From NCBI GenBank assembly GCA_027658995.1, contig JAQDQK010000020.1, positions 1-61,336 on the forward strand: a stretch of 61,336 nt of DNA, read 5' to 3'. Under the pieces are notes generated by a model, which was not told the origin of the DNA, ran no database searches, and saw only the letters and a program-made list of their open reading frames with translations. Source of the DNA: Propionibacteriaceae bacterium AM104-82. GTDB lineage: Bacteria; Actinomycetota; Actinomycetes; Propionibacteriales; Propionibacteriaceae. This document shows positions 1 to 7,311 of the stretch, one piece after another (positions within the stretch are counted from its first letter, which is position 1; each line of letters starts with the position of its first letter). A program made the position numbers and the translations under genes.

Positions 1-61
1 GAATGCTCCTCATCGGCGGTGGTCTCCGACTATGACCCCACGCTCAAGTCAGAAGAGCCAG

Positions 62-87
62 AAAACCCCCAGGCGACTAGGGGTTTT
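62..87 (-). terminator. Hairpin terminator, second (outer) copy
   Basis: Inverted repeat AAAACCCC / GGGGTTTT with a 10-nt loop. On the minus strand the right arm ends in four T. It has the same arms and the same total length (26 nt) as the terminator at 165-190, so the two are copies. It lies just beyond the broken tRNA-Phe copy at 92-143, in the same order as the intact tRNA-Phe and its terminator. Confidence 0.7.
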
Positions 88-91
88 GCTG

Positions 92-143
92 TGTCCAGGG
101 CCGGATCAGGCCGGCGATGCTCGAATGGCCAGGCGAACGCTGC
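92..143 (-). pseudogene. tRNA-Phe 3'-half remnant
   Basis: This stretch aligns with the 3' part of the intact tRNA-Phe at 195-268. Both begin CCAGGGCCGG, share ATC..CCGGCGA, and end CAGGCGAACGCTGC, with small indels and a scrambled block where the anticodon stem should be. The D arm and the 5' acceptor strand are missing, so it cannot fold as a tRNA. It is either a decayed tandem duplicate or a footprint of an element that integrated at the tRNA 3' end. Confidence 0.65.
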
Positions 144-164
144 AGATTGATGGGAAGAATGAGG

Positions 165-190
165 AAAACCCCTAGATATCTAGGGGTTTT
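165..190 (-). terminator. Rho-independent terminator after tRNA-Phe
   Basis: A perfect 26-nt palindrome, AAAACCCC plus TAGATATCTA plus GGGGTTTT, starts five bases past the tRNA-Phe 3' end on the minus strand. The stem followed by TTTT fits intrinsic termination of the tRNA-Asp/tRNA-Phe transcript. Because it is a perfect palindrome it should work in both directions. Confidence 0.85.
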
Positions 191-194
191 GCTG

Positions 195-268
195 TGGCCA
201 GGGCCGGGATCGAACCGGCGACCTTTCACTTTTCAGGCGAACGCTGCTACCAGCTGAGCTACCTGGCC
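195..268 (-). tRNA. tRNA-Phe (GAA)
   Basis: Read on the minus strand, the acceptor strands GGCCAGG and CCTGGCC pair perfectly. The T arm is GCCGG-TTCGATC-CCGGC, and the anticodon arm TTCGC-CTGAAAA-GTGAA gives anticodon GAA. The discriminator is A and CCA is not encoded. It follows tRNA-Asp on the same strand with a 27-bp gap and is followed by a strong terminator, so the two are probably cotranscribed. Confidence 0.95.
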
Positions 269-295
269 GGTGGCCTGGCTTGATGCCTGACCTAG

Positions 296-369
296 CGACC
301 CCGACGGGACTCGAACCCGCGACCTCCGCCGTGACAGGGCGGCGCGCTAACCAACTGCGCTACGGGGCC
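296..369 (-). tRNA. tRNA-Asp (GTC)
   Basis: On the minus strand the gene starts GGCCCCG and ends CGGGGTC plus discriminator G, which is the expected identity base for tRNA-Asp. The anticodon arm CCGCC-CTGTCAC-GGCGG gives GTC, and the T arm is GCGGG-TTCGAGT-CCCGT. CCA is not encoded. A promoter-like pair of boxes lies upstream at 404-433. Confidence 0.95.
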
Positions 370-403
370 AATTTCTTGACCTGCTGGCTGAGCCAGCTCG
401 GTA

Positions 404-433
404 ACTATAGCGTGACTTCCACCGCGCTGTCAC
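404..433 (-). promoter_or_regulatory. Promoter for tRNA-Asp/tRNA-Phe
   Basis: On the minus strand GTGACA (428-433) and TATAGT (404-409) are separated by 18 bp, which is close to the sigma70-type consensus. The -10 box lies 34 bp from the tRNA-Asp 5' end, in a locally AT-richer stretch. Confidence 0.65.
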
Positions 434-486
434 ATCGGGCAAAACGCCTAGTCAGTGACACTACAGCGGTGGAGGCCGCATAGTTT

Positions 487-519
487 GGGCACGACGCCGG
501 GAGACCCGGCGCCATGCCC
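487..519 (-). terminator. Hairpin terminator after tRNA-Glu
   Basis: CGCCGGG-AGA-CCCGGCG (495-511), with an outer GGGCA/TGCCC pairing, lies seven bases past the tRNA-Glu 3' end on the minus strand. There is no T tract, which is common for actinobacterial terminators. It separates tRNA-Glu from the promoter of tRNA-Asp/tRNA-Phe. Confidence 0.6.
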
Positions 520-525
520 GTTGCG

Positions 526-598
526 CATCCCCAACGGGATTCGAACCCGTGCTGCCGCCGTGAAAGGGCGGAGTCCTAGGCCGCTAGACGATGGGGAC
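526..598 (-). tRNA. tRNA-Glu (TTC)
   Basis: On the minus strand the anticodon arm CCGCC-CTTTCAC-GGCGG gives anticodon TTC, and the T arm is ACGGG-TTCGAAT-CCCGT. The acceptor strands are GTCCCCA and TGGGGAT, so the first pair is G-U rather than G-C. The discriminator is G and CCA is not encoded. Its own promoter lies at 609-637. Confidence 0.93.
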
Positions 599-608
599 CA
601 GCGGGTCA

Positions 609-637
609 AGCATAGGGGACATCGCGGGACCCCACAA
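609..637 (-). promoter_or_regulatory. Promoter for tRNA-Glu
   Basis: Minus-strand boxes TTGTGG (632-637) and TATGCT (609-614) are separated by 17 bp. The -10 box is 10 bp from the tRNA 5' end, so the transcript starts almost at the mature end. Confidence 0.65.
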
Positions 638-653
638 ACACGTGGGCACGGCG

Positions 654-685
654 AAGGGCGCGCGACCCGAGGTCGCGCGCCCTTT
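654..685. terminator. Long hairpin terminator after the SH3 protein gene
   Basis: A 14-bp perfect GC-rich stem, AAGGGCGCGCGACC, with a 3- to 4-base loop lies 12 bp past the stop codon of the SH3-domain gene and before the tRNA-Glu promoter. It isolates the two units. The T-rich side is on the plus strand (CCCTTTC), so it may act in both directions. Confidence 0.75.
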
Positions 686-696
686 CAGTGGGGGGA

Positions 697-2088
697 TCAC
701 CCGTGCGTGTTGATGTGCACGTGGTCCTTGTGGTTGGCCGTGTCGCCGCCGCGGTCGGCCATCGAGCGCCAACCCTCCTTGTTGCGGGCGGTCGACCAGA
801 TCTTCTGATTGAAGATGATGTAGTTGATGTTGTACTTCGAGGCGTTTGCCCGGTAGTAGTTGGCGATCTCCCAGCCCAGGGCGCTGTTGGACTTGTAGCT
901 GGGGATCATCACGTCGACGGCGCGACCCGCGGGATGGTCCGGGGTGACGTCGCGGCGCCAGCCGTACATCGTCTTGATCGCGGAGTAGCGGTTCCAGACG
1001 TCGCGCACGATCGACTGGACGTTGGCGTTGGTCTGGTCGAGGCCGCTGGAGTAGCCGCGGTTCAGCGAGGTGCCGCCGCCGCTTGAGGCGCCGGAGCCGC
1101 CGCTGCTCGGCTTGGTGGCCGACACGTACTTCGACGTCACCCACTTGGAGGCGCCGCTCACGATGATCTCGGCGCGACCGTTCTTGACGGTGCCGGTGAC
1201 CTGGAGCTCTCCGCCGCGGGGGATCTCGCCGCTGTAGGACTGGCCGCTGGAGGCCGCCCAGATGTTGAGCACCGTCGTGGCGTACCTGGTGGTCGTCTTG
1301 GGGGGCTTGGGGGCGGTCGGGGCGGTCGAGCCGCTGCTGACCGACGTGAGGTACTTGGCGTTGACCCAGCGGACGGCGCCCTTGTAGATGACCTGCGCCA
1401 TCCCGTTCTCCTTGACCCCGGTCAGGTCGAAGATCGTGCCCTTCGGGGCGTCGCCGAGGTTGGTGAACTTGGACGAGGAACTGGTGCGGACCATCAGTGC
1501 CGTGGTGCCGCGGGCCTGGCCCGTCACCTTCGGCAGCTTGTCGTCATAGGCCTGCGAGGCCTTGGAGCTCAGGTAGCTGGTGGAGGCCCACAGCGTCTTG
1601 CCCTTGTAGGTGACCTGCGCGTAGCTGCCGCTGACCTTCCCCGTCAACGAAAGCTGGGTGCCGCGCTGGACCACGAACGTGACCTTGTCGCGCGTGGACG
1701 GGCCGGTGCGCAGGTTGAGGTTCGCCGTCGTGAAGGTGCTGCCGCCCGCCGAGGGCTTGGTGCCCTGCGAGGTCTCGGTCGACGGCGCCCCCGAGGAGGT
1801 GCCCGTCAGGTAGGCGGAGGCGATGTAGGCGGTCTTGCCGTTGTAGGTGACCTTCGTCCAGCCGTTGCTCGAGCCGTGGCTCGGCAGGGTGACGCCCTTG
1901 TTGATGACGGTCAGTGACTTGTACGAGGTGGCCGGCCCGGTGCGGACATTGACTCTCGTCGTCGCGGTCACGTTTCCGTCGACTGCGTCGGCCGAAGGGC
2001 CAAGTGCCAAAGTGCCGAGTCCCTGAACCAGAACTGCCACTCCGGCCGCCGCTGCCACGCCGCGTAGGCCTTTGAGTGCTCTTCTCAC
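697..2088 (-). CDS. Secreted SH3b-repeat protein with M15-like C-terminal domain
   Basis: Probably a cell-wall-binding or wall-processing exoprotein. I place the start at the GTG at 2088 because GAGGAGAG lies just upstream and the product then begins with a basic N-terminus and a hydrophobic signal segment ending PSADA. Four SH3b-type repeats of about 60 residues follow, each with an R-T-G-P or similar turn and a final W/Y..Y-L strand. A Ser/Gly linker leads to a C-terminal domain with HPAGRAVD and KDHVHI. These could be the zinc ligands of a D-Ala-D-Ala peptidase-like (M15-type) fold, as in actinobacterial ARB_07466-like domains. The activity is inferred. An in-frame ATG exists at 2151 but would spoil the signal peptide. 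Confidence 0.85.
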   Translation of the reverse strand: MRRALKGLRGVAAAAGVAVLVQGLGTLALGPSADAVDGNVTATTRVNVRTGPATSYKSLTVINKGVTLPSHGSSNGWTKVTYNGKTAYIASAYLTGTSSGAPSTETSQGTKPSAGGSTFTTANLNLRTGPSTRDKVTFVVQRGTQLSLTGKVSGSYAQVTYKGKTLWASTSYLSSKASQAYDDKLPKVTGQARGTTALMVRTSSSSKFTNLGDAPKGTIFDLTGVKENGMAQVIYKGAVRWVNAKYLTSVSSGSTAPTAPKPPKTTTRYATTVLNIWAASSGQSYSGEIPRGGELQVTGTVKNGRAEIIVSGASKWVTSKYVSATKPSSGGSGASSGGGTSLNRGYSSGLDQTNANVQSIVRDVWNRYSAIKTMYGWRRDVTPDHPAGRAVDVMIPSYKSNSALGWEIANYYRANASKYNINYIIFNQKIWSTARNKEGWRSMADRGGDTANHKDHVHINTHG

Positions 2089-2169
2089 GTCTCTCCTCGT
2101 CGTTGCGGTTGGCCAGACGTGCCGCTTCCCCGGGGCGTCCGCCCCCGACACGTCCGGCCACTGCGACGG

Positions 2170-2199
2170 ACACTAGGAGGCCCCAGTAAGGGGGGACAA
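2170..2199 (-). promoter_or_regulatory. Putative promoter of the SH3 protein gene
   Basis: Minus-strand TTGTCC (2194-2199) and TAGTGT (2170-2175) are spaced by 18 bp, giving a 5' leader of roughly 75 nt before the GTG at 2088. The spacer contains a short CCCC-AGTAA-GGGG hairpin. The rest of the 381-bp gap to 2470 is AT-richer and holds no gene that I can support. Confidence 0.45.
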
Positions 2200-2400
2200 C
2201 GTTGGTTGAGAGTTTGCTGAGAACTTCACAAGCCGACACACCGCTCAGGCGCGAAAATTGCAGGATTGTGATTCGCGCGCGACCCGCGCGAGACAAACGG
2301 CTGACGACAAGGGGTGATGGTGGTTCTTCCATGGTTCCTGGAGGAAGGAAGTTGTTGAGAAGTGGCTCGGTTTCTCAGAATCAAGCGAGCTGAAGTCGAG

Positions 2401-2446
2401 CTTGAGGTTCGTGCTTGAGGTTGAGGTTCGAGGTTGAGGTTCGAGA
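2401..2446. repeat. Short degenerate GAGGTTCG tandem repeat
   Basis: TTGAGGTTCG occurs at 2402-2411, 2421-2430 and 2434-2443, with extra partial TTGAGGT units between, in the gap between two minus-strand genes. It looks like a slipped-strand microsatellite. No function is evident. Confidence 0.6.
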
Positions 2447-2469
2447 CCTGGGTGGTAGCGGGGCTCCGC

Positions 2470-3129
2470 CTACGGTTCGACGCCCCACGCGCTCTGGTCG
2501 GGCTGGACCCAGCAGCGCGACCCGGTGCTCGACCAGGCGGCGGCGCGGCCGAGCGCCTCGTCCGGTACGTAGCCCGCCTGCAGATCGGCGGGGGTCAGTT
2601 CGGTCGCACCGGTGGCCTCGGCAAGCCTCCTGCGGTCCTTGTCCCCGGCCGTGGCCGCCACGATCGGCAGGCCGAGCGCGCGACGGTTAGCGGCGAGGGT
2701 GGCGAGCACGTCAGGGTGGAAGCGGGAGGCGATCAGGATCAGCGGCGACTCCTCGCTCGCCCGCGCGAGCGGCGCCATCAGTTCGCGCATCGTCTCGACT
2801 GCGCCGTCGACGACCAGCAGTCGGGGGTTCGCCCAGGTCGCCCCGTCGTTGACGGTGGCGAAGTCGGGGGAGGCGTGCCCGAAGCCGAATCCCTCGCCCT
2901 TGTGCGGCAGCGACCCTGAGACGCCGCGGCCCGGCGCGGGGAGGTCGTCGATCTCGTCCTGGGTGATGTAGGTCGGCACGTGCCTGTTGACCTCGTCGTT
3001 GTGGCGAAGCGGTGCCGGTTCCCCGGCGCCGGTGATCCGACGGTGGGCGCGACGGTCGGCGAGCACCGCGAAGGCAAGCAGTGCGCCGCCCACCGCGATG
3101 ATCAGGACGAGCCACTGCCAGGGAGCCAT
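2470..3129 (-). CDS. Membrane-anchored protein with a GroEL apical-domain-like region
   Basis: A 219-aa protein. Residues 6-24 form one transmembrane helix followed by a basic stop (DRRAHRR), so the body is probably cytoplasmic. Residues 102-197 align with the GroEL apical domain: LLVVDGAVETMREL matches the ILLADKKISNIREM strand-helix, SPLILIASRFHPDVLATLAAN matches [20 protein letters not shown], and GDKDRRRLAEATGAT matches GFGDRRKAMLQDIATLTGG. The equatorial ATPase domain is absent. A substrate-binding role is an inference. Its -10 box (3155-3160) overlaps that of the divergent tRNA-Lys. I do not know a named family for it. Confidence 0.7.
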   Translation of the reverse strand: MAPWQWLVLIIAVGGALLAFAVLADRRAHRRITGAGEPAPLRHNDEVNRHVPTYITQDEIDDLPAPGRGVSGSLPHKGEGFGFGHASPDFATVNDGATWANPRLLVVDGAVETMRELMAPLARASEESPLILIASRFHPDVLATLAANRRALGLPIVAATAGDKDRRRLAEATGATELTPADLQAGYVPDEALGRAAAWSSTGSRCWVQPDQSAWGVEP

Positions 3130-3154
3130 GTCTCAAGCGTGCCAGACGCCTCTG

Positions 3155-3164
3155 ACGCTAGACT
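3155..3164. promoter_or_regulatory. Overlapping divergent -10 boxes (tRNA-Lys / GroEL-like gene)
   Basis: TAGACT (3159-3164, plus strand) lies 6 bp before tRNA-Lys. TAGCGT (3155-3160 read on the minus strand) lies 25 bp before the ATG of the GroEL-like gene. The two boxes share the central TA, so RNA polymerase can occupy only one direction at a time. No convincing -35 boxes are seen. Confidence 0.45.
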
Positions 3165-3170
3165 GCCTTC

Positions 3171-3243
3171 GCCCCTATAGCTCAGTTGGCAGAGCAGTGG
3201 ACTTTTAATCCATGGGTCGCGGGTTCGAGCCCCGCTGGGGGCA
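3171..3243 (+). tRNA. tRNA-Lys (TTT)
   Basis: The acceptor strands GCCCCTA and TGGGGGC pair with one G-U, and the D arm GCTCAGTTGGCAGAGC is standard. The anticodon arm GTGGA-CTTTTAA-TCCAT gives TTT, and the T arm is GCGGG-TTCGAGC-CCCGC. The discriminator is A and CCA is not encoded. Confidence 0.96.
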
Positions 3244-3259
3244 CTTGCCAGGGGCAACT

Positions 3260-3442
3260 TCACCGGTAATCAGACACTTCTTGTAAGCCGTCCTGTAAGC
3301 CATTGCTACGGGGCAGCGCCCCACGAAGGCCATGGACCCGGCGAAGTGGAGGCCCGAAGGCACCCCCCTCCGCTGGACGGATGAGCGCCGCCAAGAGCCA
3401 GAACAGCGCCCCCACTAGCAGCGCAGCGTGTGGCACTGCCAT
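3260..3442 (-). CDS. Possible small membrane protein (60 aa)
   Basis: A minus-strand reading frame starts at ATG 3442 with GGGGA five bases upstream. Residues 1-22 are strongly hydrophobic (MAVPHAALLVGALFWLLAALI) and are followed by a basic tail. It would be divergent from the Excalibur gene. No family is recognised, and in GC-rich DNA such a frame can occur by chance. The 230-bp gap between tRNA-Lys and 3474 otherwise holds only TGTAAGCC direct repeats near 3280-3299. Confidence 0.3.
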   Translation of the reverse strand: MAVPHAALLVGALFWLLAALIRPAEGGAFGPPLRRVHGLRGALPRSNGLQDGLQEVSDYR

Positions 3443-3473
3443 GATGTCCCCGACGACAACGCCAGGGGGCATA

Positions 3474-4124
3474 GTGACGCAACGATTCGGACGGCCACAG
3501 GGACAGGCCGGACCTCCGACCGGCCATCAGGGCCCTCCACAGGGTTTCTCGACGATGCCTCCTCCCGCGCAGCCGCCCTACGGCCCACCGCCGCAGGGCT
3601 TTCCTCAGCCCCGGCCCGTCGCACCGACGCCCAAGCCGAGGTGGCGCTCCAAGGCGGCGATCGGGGCGGGCGCAGGCATCGTCGGGTTGCTGATGGGCGT
3701 CGGCCTGGGCGGCGGCGACGCCACGACGGCTGAGCCGGCGTCGCTGACGATGACCGTCACGGCACAGCCAAAGCCCGCGCCGACCGTCACGGTCACCGCA
3801 CCCGGGCCGACCGTGACCGCGACGGTTCCGGGGCCGACCGTCACCGCGACCGCGACGACCACCGCGACGGTCGCGTCCGAGCCAACTGCCTCAGCCGCGC
3901 CCACCGTGTCTGCCGAGCCGGAGCCCTCCAAGCTGAAGGTCGCCCAGCAGACCGCAGCGGCGGCCGAGCCGACCATCCAGAAGCTCTCCTCGGCCTCCGA
4001 CGACTCGGTCTACTTCCGCAACTGCGCGGCGGCCCGAGCGGCGGGCGCCGACCCGGTCAGGATCGGCGACCCGGGCTATGGGCGGCACCTCGATCGCGAC
4101 GGCGACGGAGTCGGCTGCGAGTAG
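3474..4124 (+). CDS. Excalibur calcium-binding domain protein, membrane-anchored
   Basis: The start is taken at the GTG at 3474, with AGGGGG five bases upstream; the longer open frame upstream has no coding character. The 216-aa product has a Pro/Gly/Gln-rich N-terminus, one transmembrane segment near residues 55-75 (following PKPRWRSK), and a Thr/Val/Pro-rich spacer with repeated PGPTVTAT units, probably extracellular. It ends in an Excalibur domain (YFRNCAAARAAGADPV ... DRDGDGVGCE), whose D-x-D-x-D-G loop and two Cys are typical of this EF-hand-like surface domain. Ca2+ binding at the cell surface is expected from the family. The partner is unknown. Confidence 0.82.
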   Translation: MTQRFGRPQGQAGPPTGHQGPPQGFSTMPPPAQPPYGPPPQGFPQPRPVAPTPKPRWRSKAAIGAGAGIVGLLMGVGLGGGDATTAEPASLTMTVTAQPKPAPTVTVTAPGPTVTATVPGPTVTATATTTATVASEPTASAAPTVSAEPEPSKLKVAQQTAAAAEPTIQKLSSASDDSVYFRNCAAARAAGADPVRIGDPGYGRHLDRDGDGVGCE

Positions 4125-4149
4125 GTTCTCACCCGCGGCCCTTGGCGCG

Positions 4150-4833
4150 TCAGGGGGAGATGACGAGGCGGTAGCCCATCCCAGGTTCGGTGATCAGGTG
4201 GCGGGGCGAGGACGGGTCGGGCTCTAGTTTCTTGCGCAACTGCGACAGGTACAGCCGCAGGTAGCCGGTGTCGCGGGCGTGTTCGGTGCCCCAGATGTGG
4301 GTCAGCATCGTCTGCCTCGTCACCAACTTCCCCTCGTTGCGGGCCAGCAGTTCGAGGACCTGCCATTCGGTCGGCGTGAGCCGGATCGGGCCCTGGCCGC
4401 CGACCGCGGTGCGGGCCGCGAAGTCGACATCCACCGTCCCGATCCGGACAAGCGGCGGGGCCTCCTCGTGGCGGTCAGGAACCCGGCGGGCGAGCGCGCG
4501 GACCCTCGCCAGGAACTCGTCGACGGAGAACGGCTTGGTGACGTAGTCGTCTGCGCCCGCGTCGAGCGCCTCGACCTTGTCGGCCGATCCAGCACGGCCC
4601 GAGACGACCAGGATCGGGGCGTCCGACCAGCCGCGGATCGCGTGGATCACCTCGACGCCGTCCAGGTGCGGCATCCCGAGGTCGAGCAGGTACAGGTCGG
4701 GCTTGTGGTCAACGGCGGCCGCGATCGCCTGGGCGCCGTCGGCCGCCGCCACCACCTGGTAGCCCTTCGCGGTCAGCGTGATGCGCAGCGCCCGGACGAG
4801 TTGCGGGTCGTCGTCGGCGATCAGGATCTTCAT
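4150..4833 (-). CDS. kdpE: KdpE, OmpR-type response regulator
   Basis: Transcriptional regulator of the kdp K+ uptake operon, phosphorylated by KdpD. The 227-aa product has a receiver domain with the acidic pocket D7-D9, phosphoacceptor D51 (LYLLDLGMP) and K100 (VTKPF). A winged-helix DNA-binding domain follows (LTPTEWQVLELLARNEGKLVTRQTML ... YLSQLRKKLE). Its ATG overlaps the kdpD stop by four bases (ATGA), so the two are translationally coupled. It is the last gene of the kdp operon and converges on the Excalibur gene. Confidence 0.97.
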   Translation of the reverse strand: MKILIADDDPQLVRALRITLTAKGYQVVAAADGAQAIAAAVDHKPDLYLLDLGMPHLDGVEVIHAIRGWSDAPILVVSGRAGSADKVEALDAGADDYVTKPFSVDEFLARVRALARRVPDRHEEAPPLVRIGTVDVDFAARTAVGGQGPIRLTPTEWQVLELLARNEGKLVTRQTMLTHIWGTEHARDTGYLRLYLSQLRKKLEPDPSSPRHLITEPGMGYRLVISP

Positions 4834-7307
4834 GCGTGCCCCTCCTCACGGGCGCCGGTCGGCAGCGACACCACCATGGTGAGCCCGCCGCCGGGGGTGT
4901 CCTCGGGTTCGATGGTGCCGCCCATTCCCTCGACGAAGCCGCGCGACAGGGCGAGCCCAAGCCCCAGCCCCGTCGTGTTGTCGACGTCGCCCAACCGCTG
5001 GAAGGGGACGAAGATGTCGTCGCGGCGCTCGGGGCTGACGCCGGGGCCATGGTCGACGACGCGGACCTCGACCCGGTCGCCGAACGCGCTGGTGCCGACC
5101 CGGACCCGATGGCTGTAGCGGGTCGCGTTGGCAAGCAGGTTGACCAGCGCCCGCTGCAGCAGGACGGGGTCGGCCATCGCCTGGTTGGCGTCGGGCTGCA
5201 GCGCGACCGTGACGTCGTCGGGGCCGAGCGCCAACTCGTCGAGCGCGCCCTCGATCACCTCGCTGAGCTCGATGGGGAAGGTCTCGATCGTGAGCGCTCC
5301 CGCCTGCAGGCGCGACACGTCCAGCAGGTCGGTCACCAGCGTCGACAGCGCCGCAAGCGACTGGTCGGCCGTCTCCAGCAGTTCCTTCCGGTCGGCGTCG
5401 CTCAGCGCGTCGTCGGCCAACCGCATCCCGCCGACGGCGGCCGTGGCGGCCGCGAGCGGTCGGCGCAGGTCGTGGCTGAGCGCCGAAAGCAGGGCACCTC
5501 GCACCTTGTCGGAGGCGGCGATCGGCTCGATCTCGCTTGCCGTCTCCTCCAGCCGACGATGCTCGACGGCGGCACCCAGTTGGGCGATGATGACGCCGAT
5601 CAGCCGCCGCTCCGAGGCGGGAAGGCCCTTGCCGTGCAGTTCGAGGACGGCGTCCTCCGCCAGCGTCAGGCGCGTCGGGTCCGGGCCCAACTCGCCCGCC
5701 TCGGCGATCCGCCTGCCCCTGTCGGTCAGGACGGCGCCGTCTAGCGCAAACGCGTCGACCAGTTGCGCGACAAGCGCCTGCAGCGCGTCCTCGCCGCGCA
5801 GCACGTTCTCCGCGACCGTCTGGATCAGCTCGGACTCCGACGCAGCGCGCTTTGCGACTCGCGCCCTGCGGGCTGCCCGGTCGACGACGTAGCTCACCAT
5901 CACCGCGACCGCCGCGTACAGCGCGAGCGCCAGCATGTGGAGGGGGTCGGCGATCGTGATGGTGTAGAAGGGCTGGATGAAGAAGTAGTCGAGCGTCAGG
6001 CCCGACATCACCGCCGCGAACAGCGCGGGCCACAGCCCGCCGGTGAGCGCAACGATCACGACGAGCAGTTGGTAGCTGAGCACGTCGCCGGTGATCGACT
6101 CGGGGCTGCGGAACGTGACGAGCAGCCAGGTCAGCAGCGGCCCGCCGATCAGGGCGAGCGCGAAACCCGCGACGCGTCGCGTCGGCGACAGCGCCCCGCC
6201 GACCTTCGGCAGCCGGAACCGGCCGCCCGCCGCCGCGTGCGTGACGATGTGCACGTCGATGTCGCCGGAGTCGCGGATCACGCTCGCGCCGATCCCGGCG
6301 CCGGTCAGCGCGGCGCTCAGGCGGCTGCGGCGGCTCGCACCGAGCACCAGTTGGGTCGCGTTGACGGAGCGGGCGAACTCGATCAGCGCCTCCGGGGTGT
6401 CCTCGCCGATCACCTGGCGGTAGCTGCCGCCGAGCTTGTCGACCAGCACCCGCTGCTCGGCCAGCGCCGTCGGGTTGTCTGCGCGCAGCCCGTCCTGCGT
6501 GGAGACGTGCACGGCGATCAGTTCGCCGCCGGCCCGCGCCGCGATCCTGGCCCCGCGGCGCAGCAGCGTCTCGCCCTCGGGCCCTCCCGGCAGCGCCACG
6601 ACGACGCGCTCGCGGGCCTCCCAGGTGCCCGCGATGCCGTGGTCCTTGCGGTACAGCGTCAGGGCCTGGTCGACCTCATCGGCGAGCCACAGCAGGGCGA
6701 GTTCGCGCAGCGCCGTCAGGTTGCCGAGCCGGAAGTAGTTGGACAGGGCCGCGTCGATCCGCTCCGCCGGGTAGACCACGCCGCCCGAGAGCCGGTCGCG
6801 GAGTGCCTCCGGGGCGAGGTCGACGACCTCCACCTGGTCGGCGGCGCGCAGCACCGAGTCGGGGACGGTCTCGCGCTGTGGCACCCCCGTGATGGTCTCC
6901 ACCACGTCGTTGAGGGACTCGATGTGCTGGATGTTGACGGTGGAGATCACGTTGATCCCCGCCGCCAGCAGTTCCTCGACGTCCTGCCAGCGCTTCTCGT
7001 TGCGGGAGCCGGGCGCGTTGGTGTGGGCCAACTCGTCGACGAGCGCCGTGTCGGGGTGGCGGGCGAGCACGGCGTCGACGTCCATCTCGTCGAGCAGCAC
7101 GCCGCGGTGTTCGACGGTGCGTCGCGGGACGACGGGCAGCCCCTCCGTCAGCGCTGCGGTGGCGGCGCGGCCGTGGGTCTCGACCAGCCCGATGGCCACG
7201 TCGATGCCCTCGGCGGCCAGGTGGTGGCCCTCGTCGAGCATGGAGACGGTCTTGCCCACCCCCGGCGCGGCCCCGAGCAGCACCCGCAGTCGCCCACGCG
7301 AGCTCAC
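4830..7307 (-). CDS. kdpD: KdpD, K+-responsive sensor histidine kinase
   Basis: The 825-aa product (E. coli KdpD is 894) carries, in order: an N-terminal KdpD domain with Walker A GAAPGVGKT at 12-20, a universal-stress-protein domain, four closely spaced transmembrane helices (near residues 380-480), a GAF-like segment, HisKA with ALSHDLRRP, and HATPase with GLGLGLALSRGF. It senses low K+ or turgor and phosphorylates KdpE. GTG at 7307 is used with GAGGAC before it, 4 bp after the kdpC stop. Unlike many actinobacteria, all kdp parts are in a single run. Confidence 0.97.
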   Translation of the reverse strand: MSSRGRLRVLLGAAPGVGKTVSMLDEGHHLAAEGIDVAIGLVETHGRAATAALTEGLPVVPRRTVEHRGVLLDEMDVDAVLARHPDTALVDELAHTNAPGSRNEKRWQDVEELLAAGINVISTVNIQHIESLNDVVETITGVPQRETVPDSVLRAADQVEVVDLAPEALRDRLSGGVVYPAERIDAALSNYFRLGNLTALRELALLWLADEVDQALTLYRKDHGIAGTWEARERVVVALPGGPEGETLLRRGARIAARAGGELIAVHVSTQDGLRADNPTALAEQRVLVDKLGGSYRQVIGEDTPEALIEFARSVNATQLVLGASRRSRLSAALTGAGIGASVIRDSGDIDVHIVTHAAAGGRFRLPKVGGALSPTRRVAGFALALIGGPLLTWLLVTFRSPESITGDVLSYQLLVVIVALTGGLWPALFAAVMSGLTLDYFFIQPFYTITIADPLHMLALALYAAVAVMVSYVVDRAARRARVAKRAASESELIQTVAENVLRGEDALQALVAQLVDAFALDGAVLTDRGRRIAEAGELGPDPTRLTLAEDAVLELHGKGLPASERRLIGVIIAQLGAAVEHRRLEETASEIEPIAASDKVRGALLSALSHDLRRPLAAATAAVGGMRLADDALSDADRKELLETADQSLAALSTLVTDLLDVSRLQAGALTIETFPIELSEVIEGALDELALGPDDVTVALQPDANQAMADPVLLQRALVNLLANATRYSHRVRVGTSAFGDRVEVRVVDHGPGVSPERRDDIFVPFQRLGDVDNTTGLGLGLALSRGFVEGMGGTIEPEDTPGGGLTMVVSLPTGAREEGHA

Positions 7308-7311
7308 GTCC

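Noticed and set aside
92..143. Second functional tRNA
   Set aside because: D arm, 5' acceptor strand and anticodon stem are missing or scrambled.
3303..3473. Longer N-terminus for the Excalibur protein
   Set aside because: No ribosome-binding site and no recognisable sequence before GTG 3474, which has AGGGGG at the right distance.
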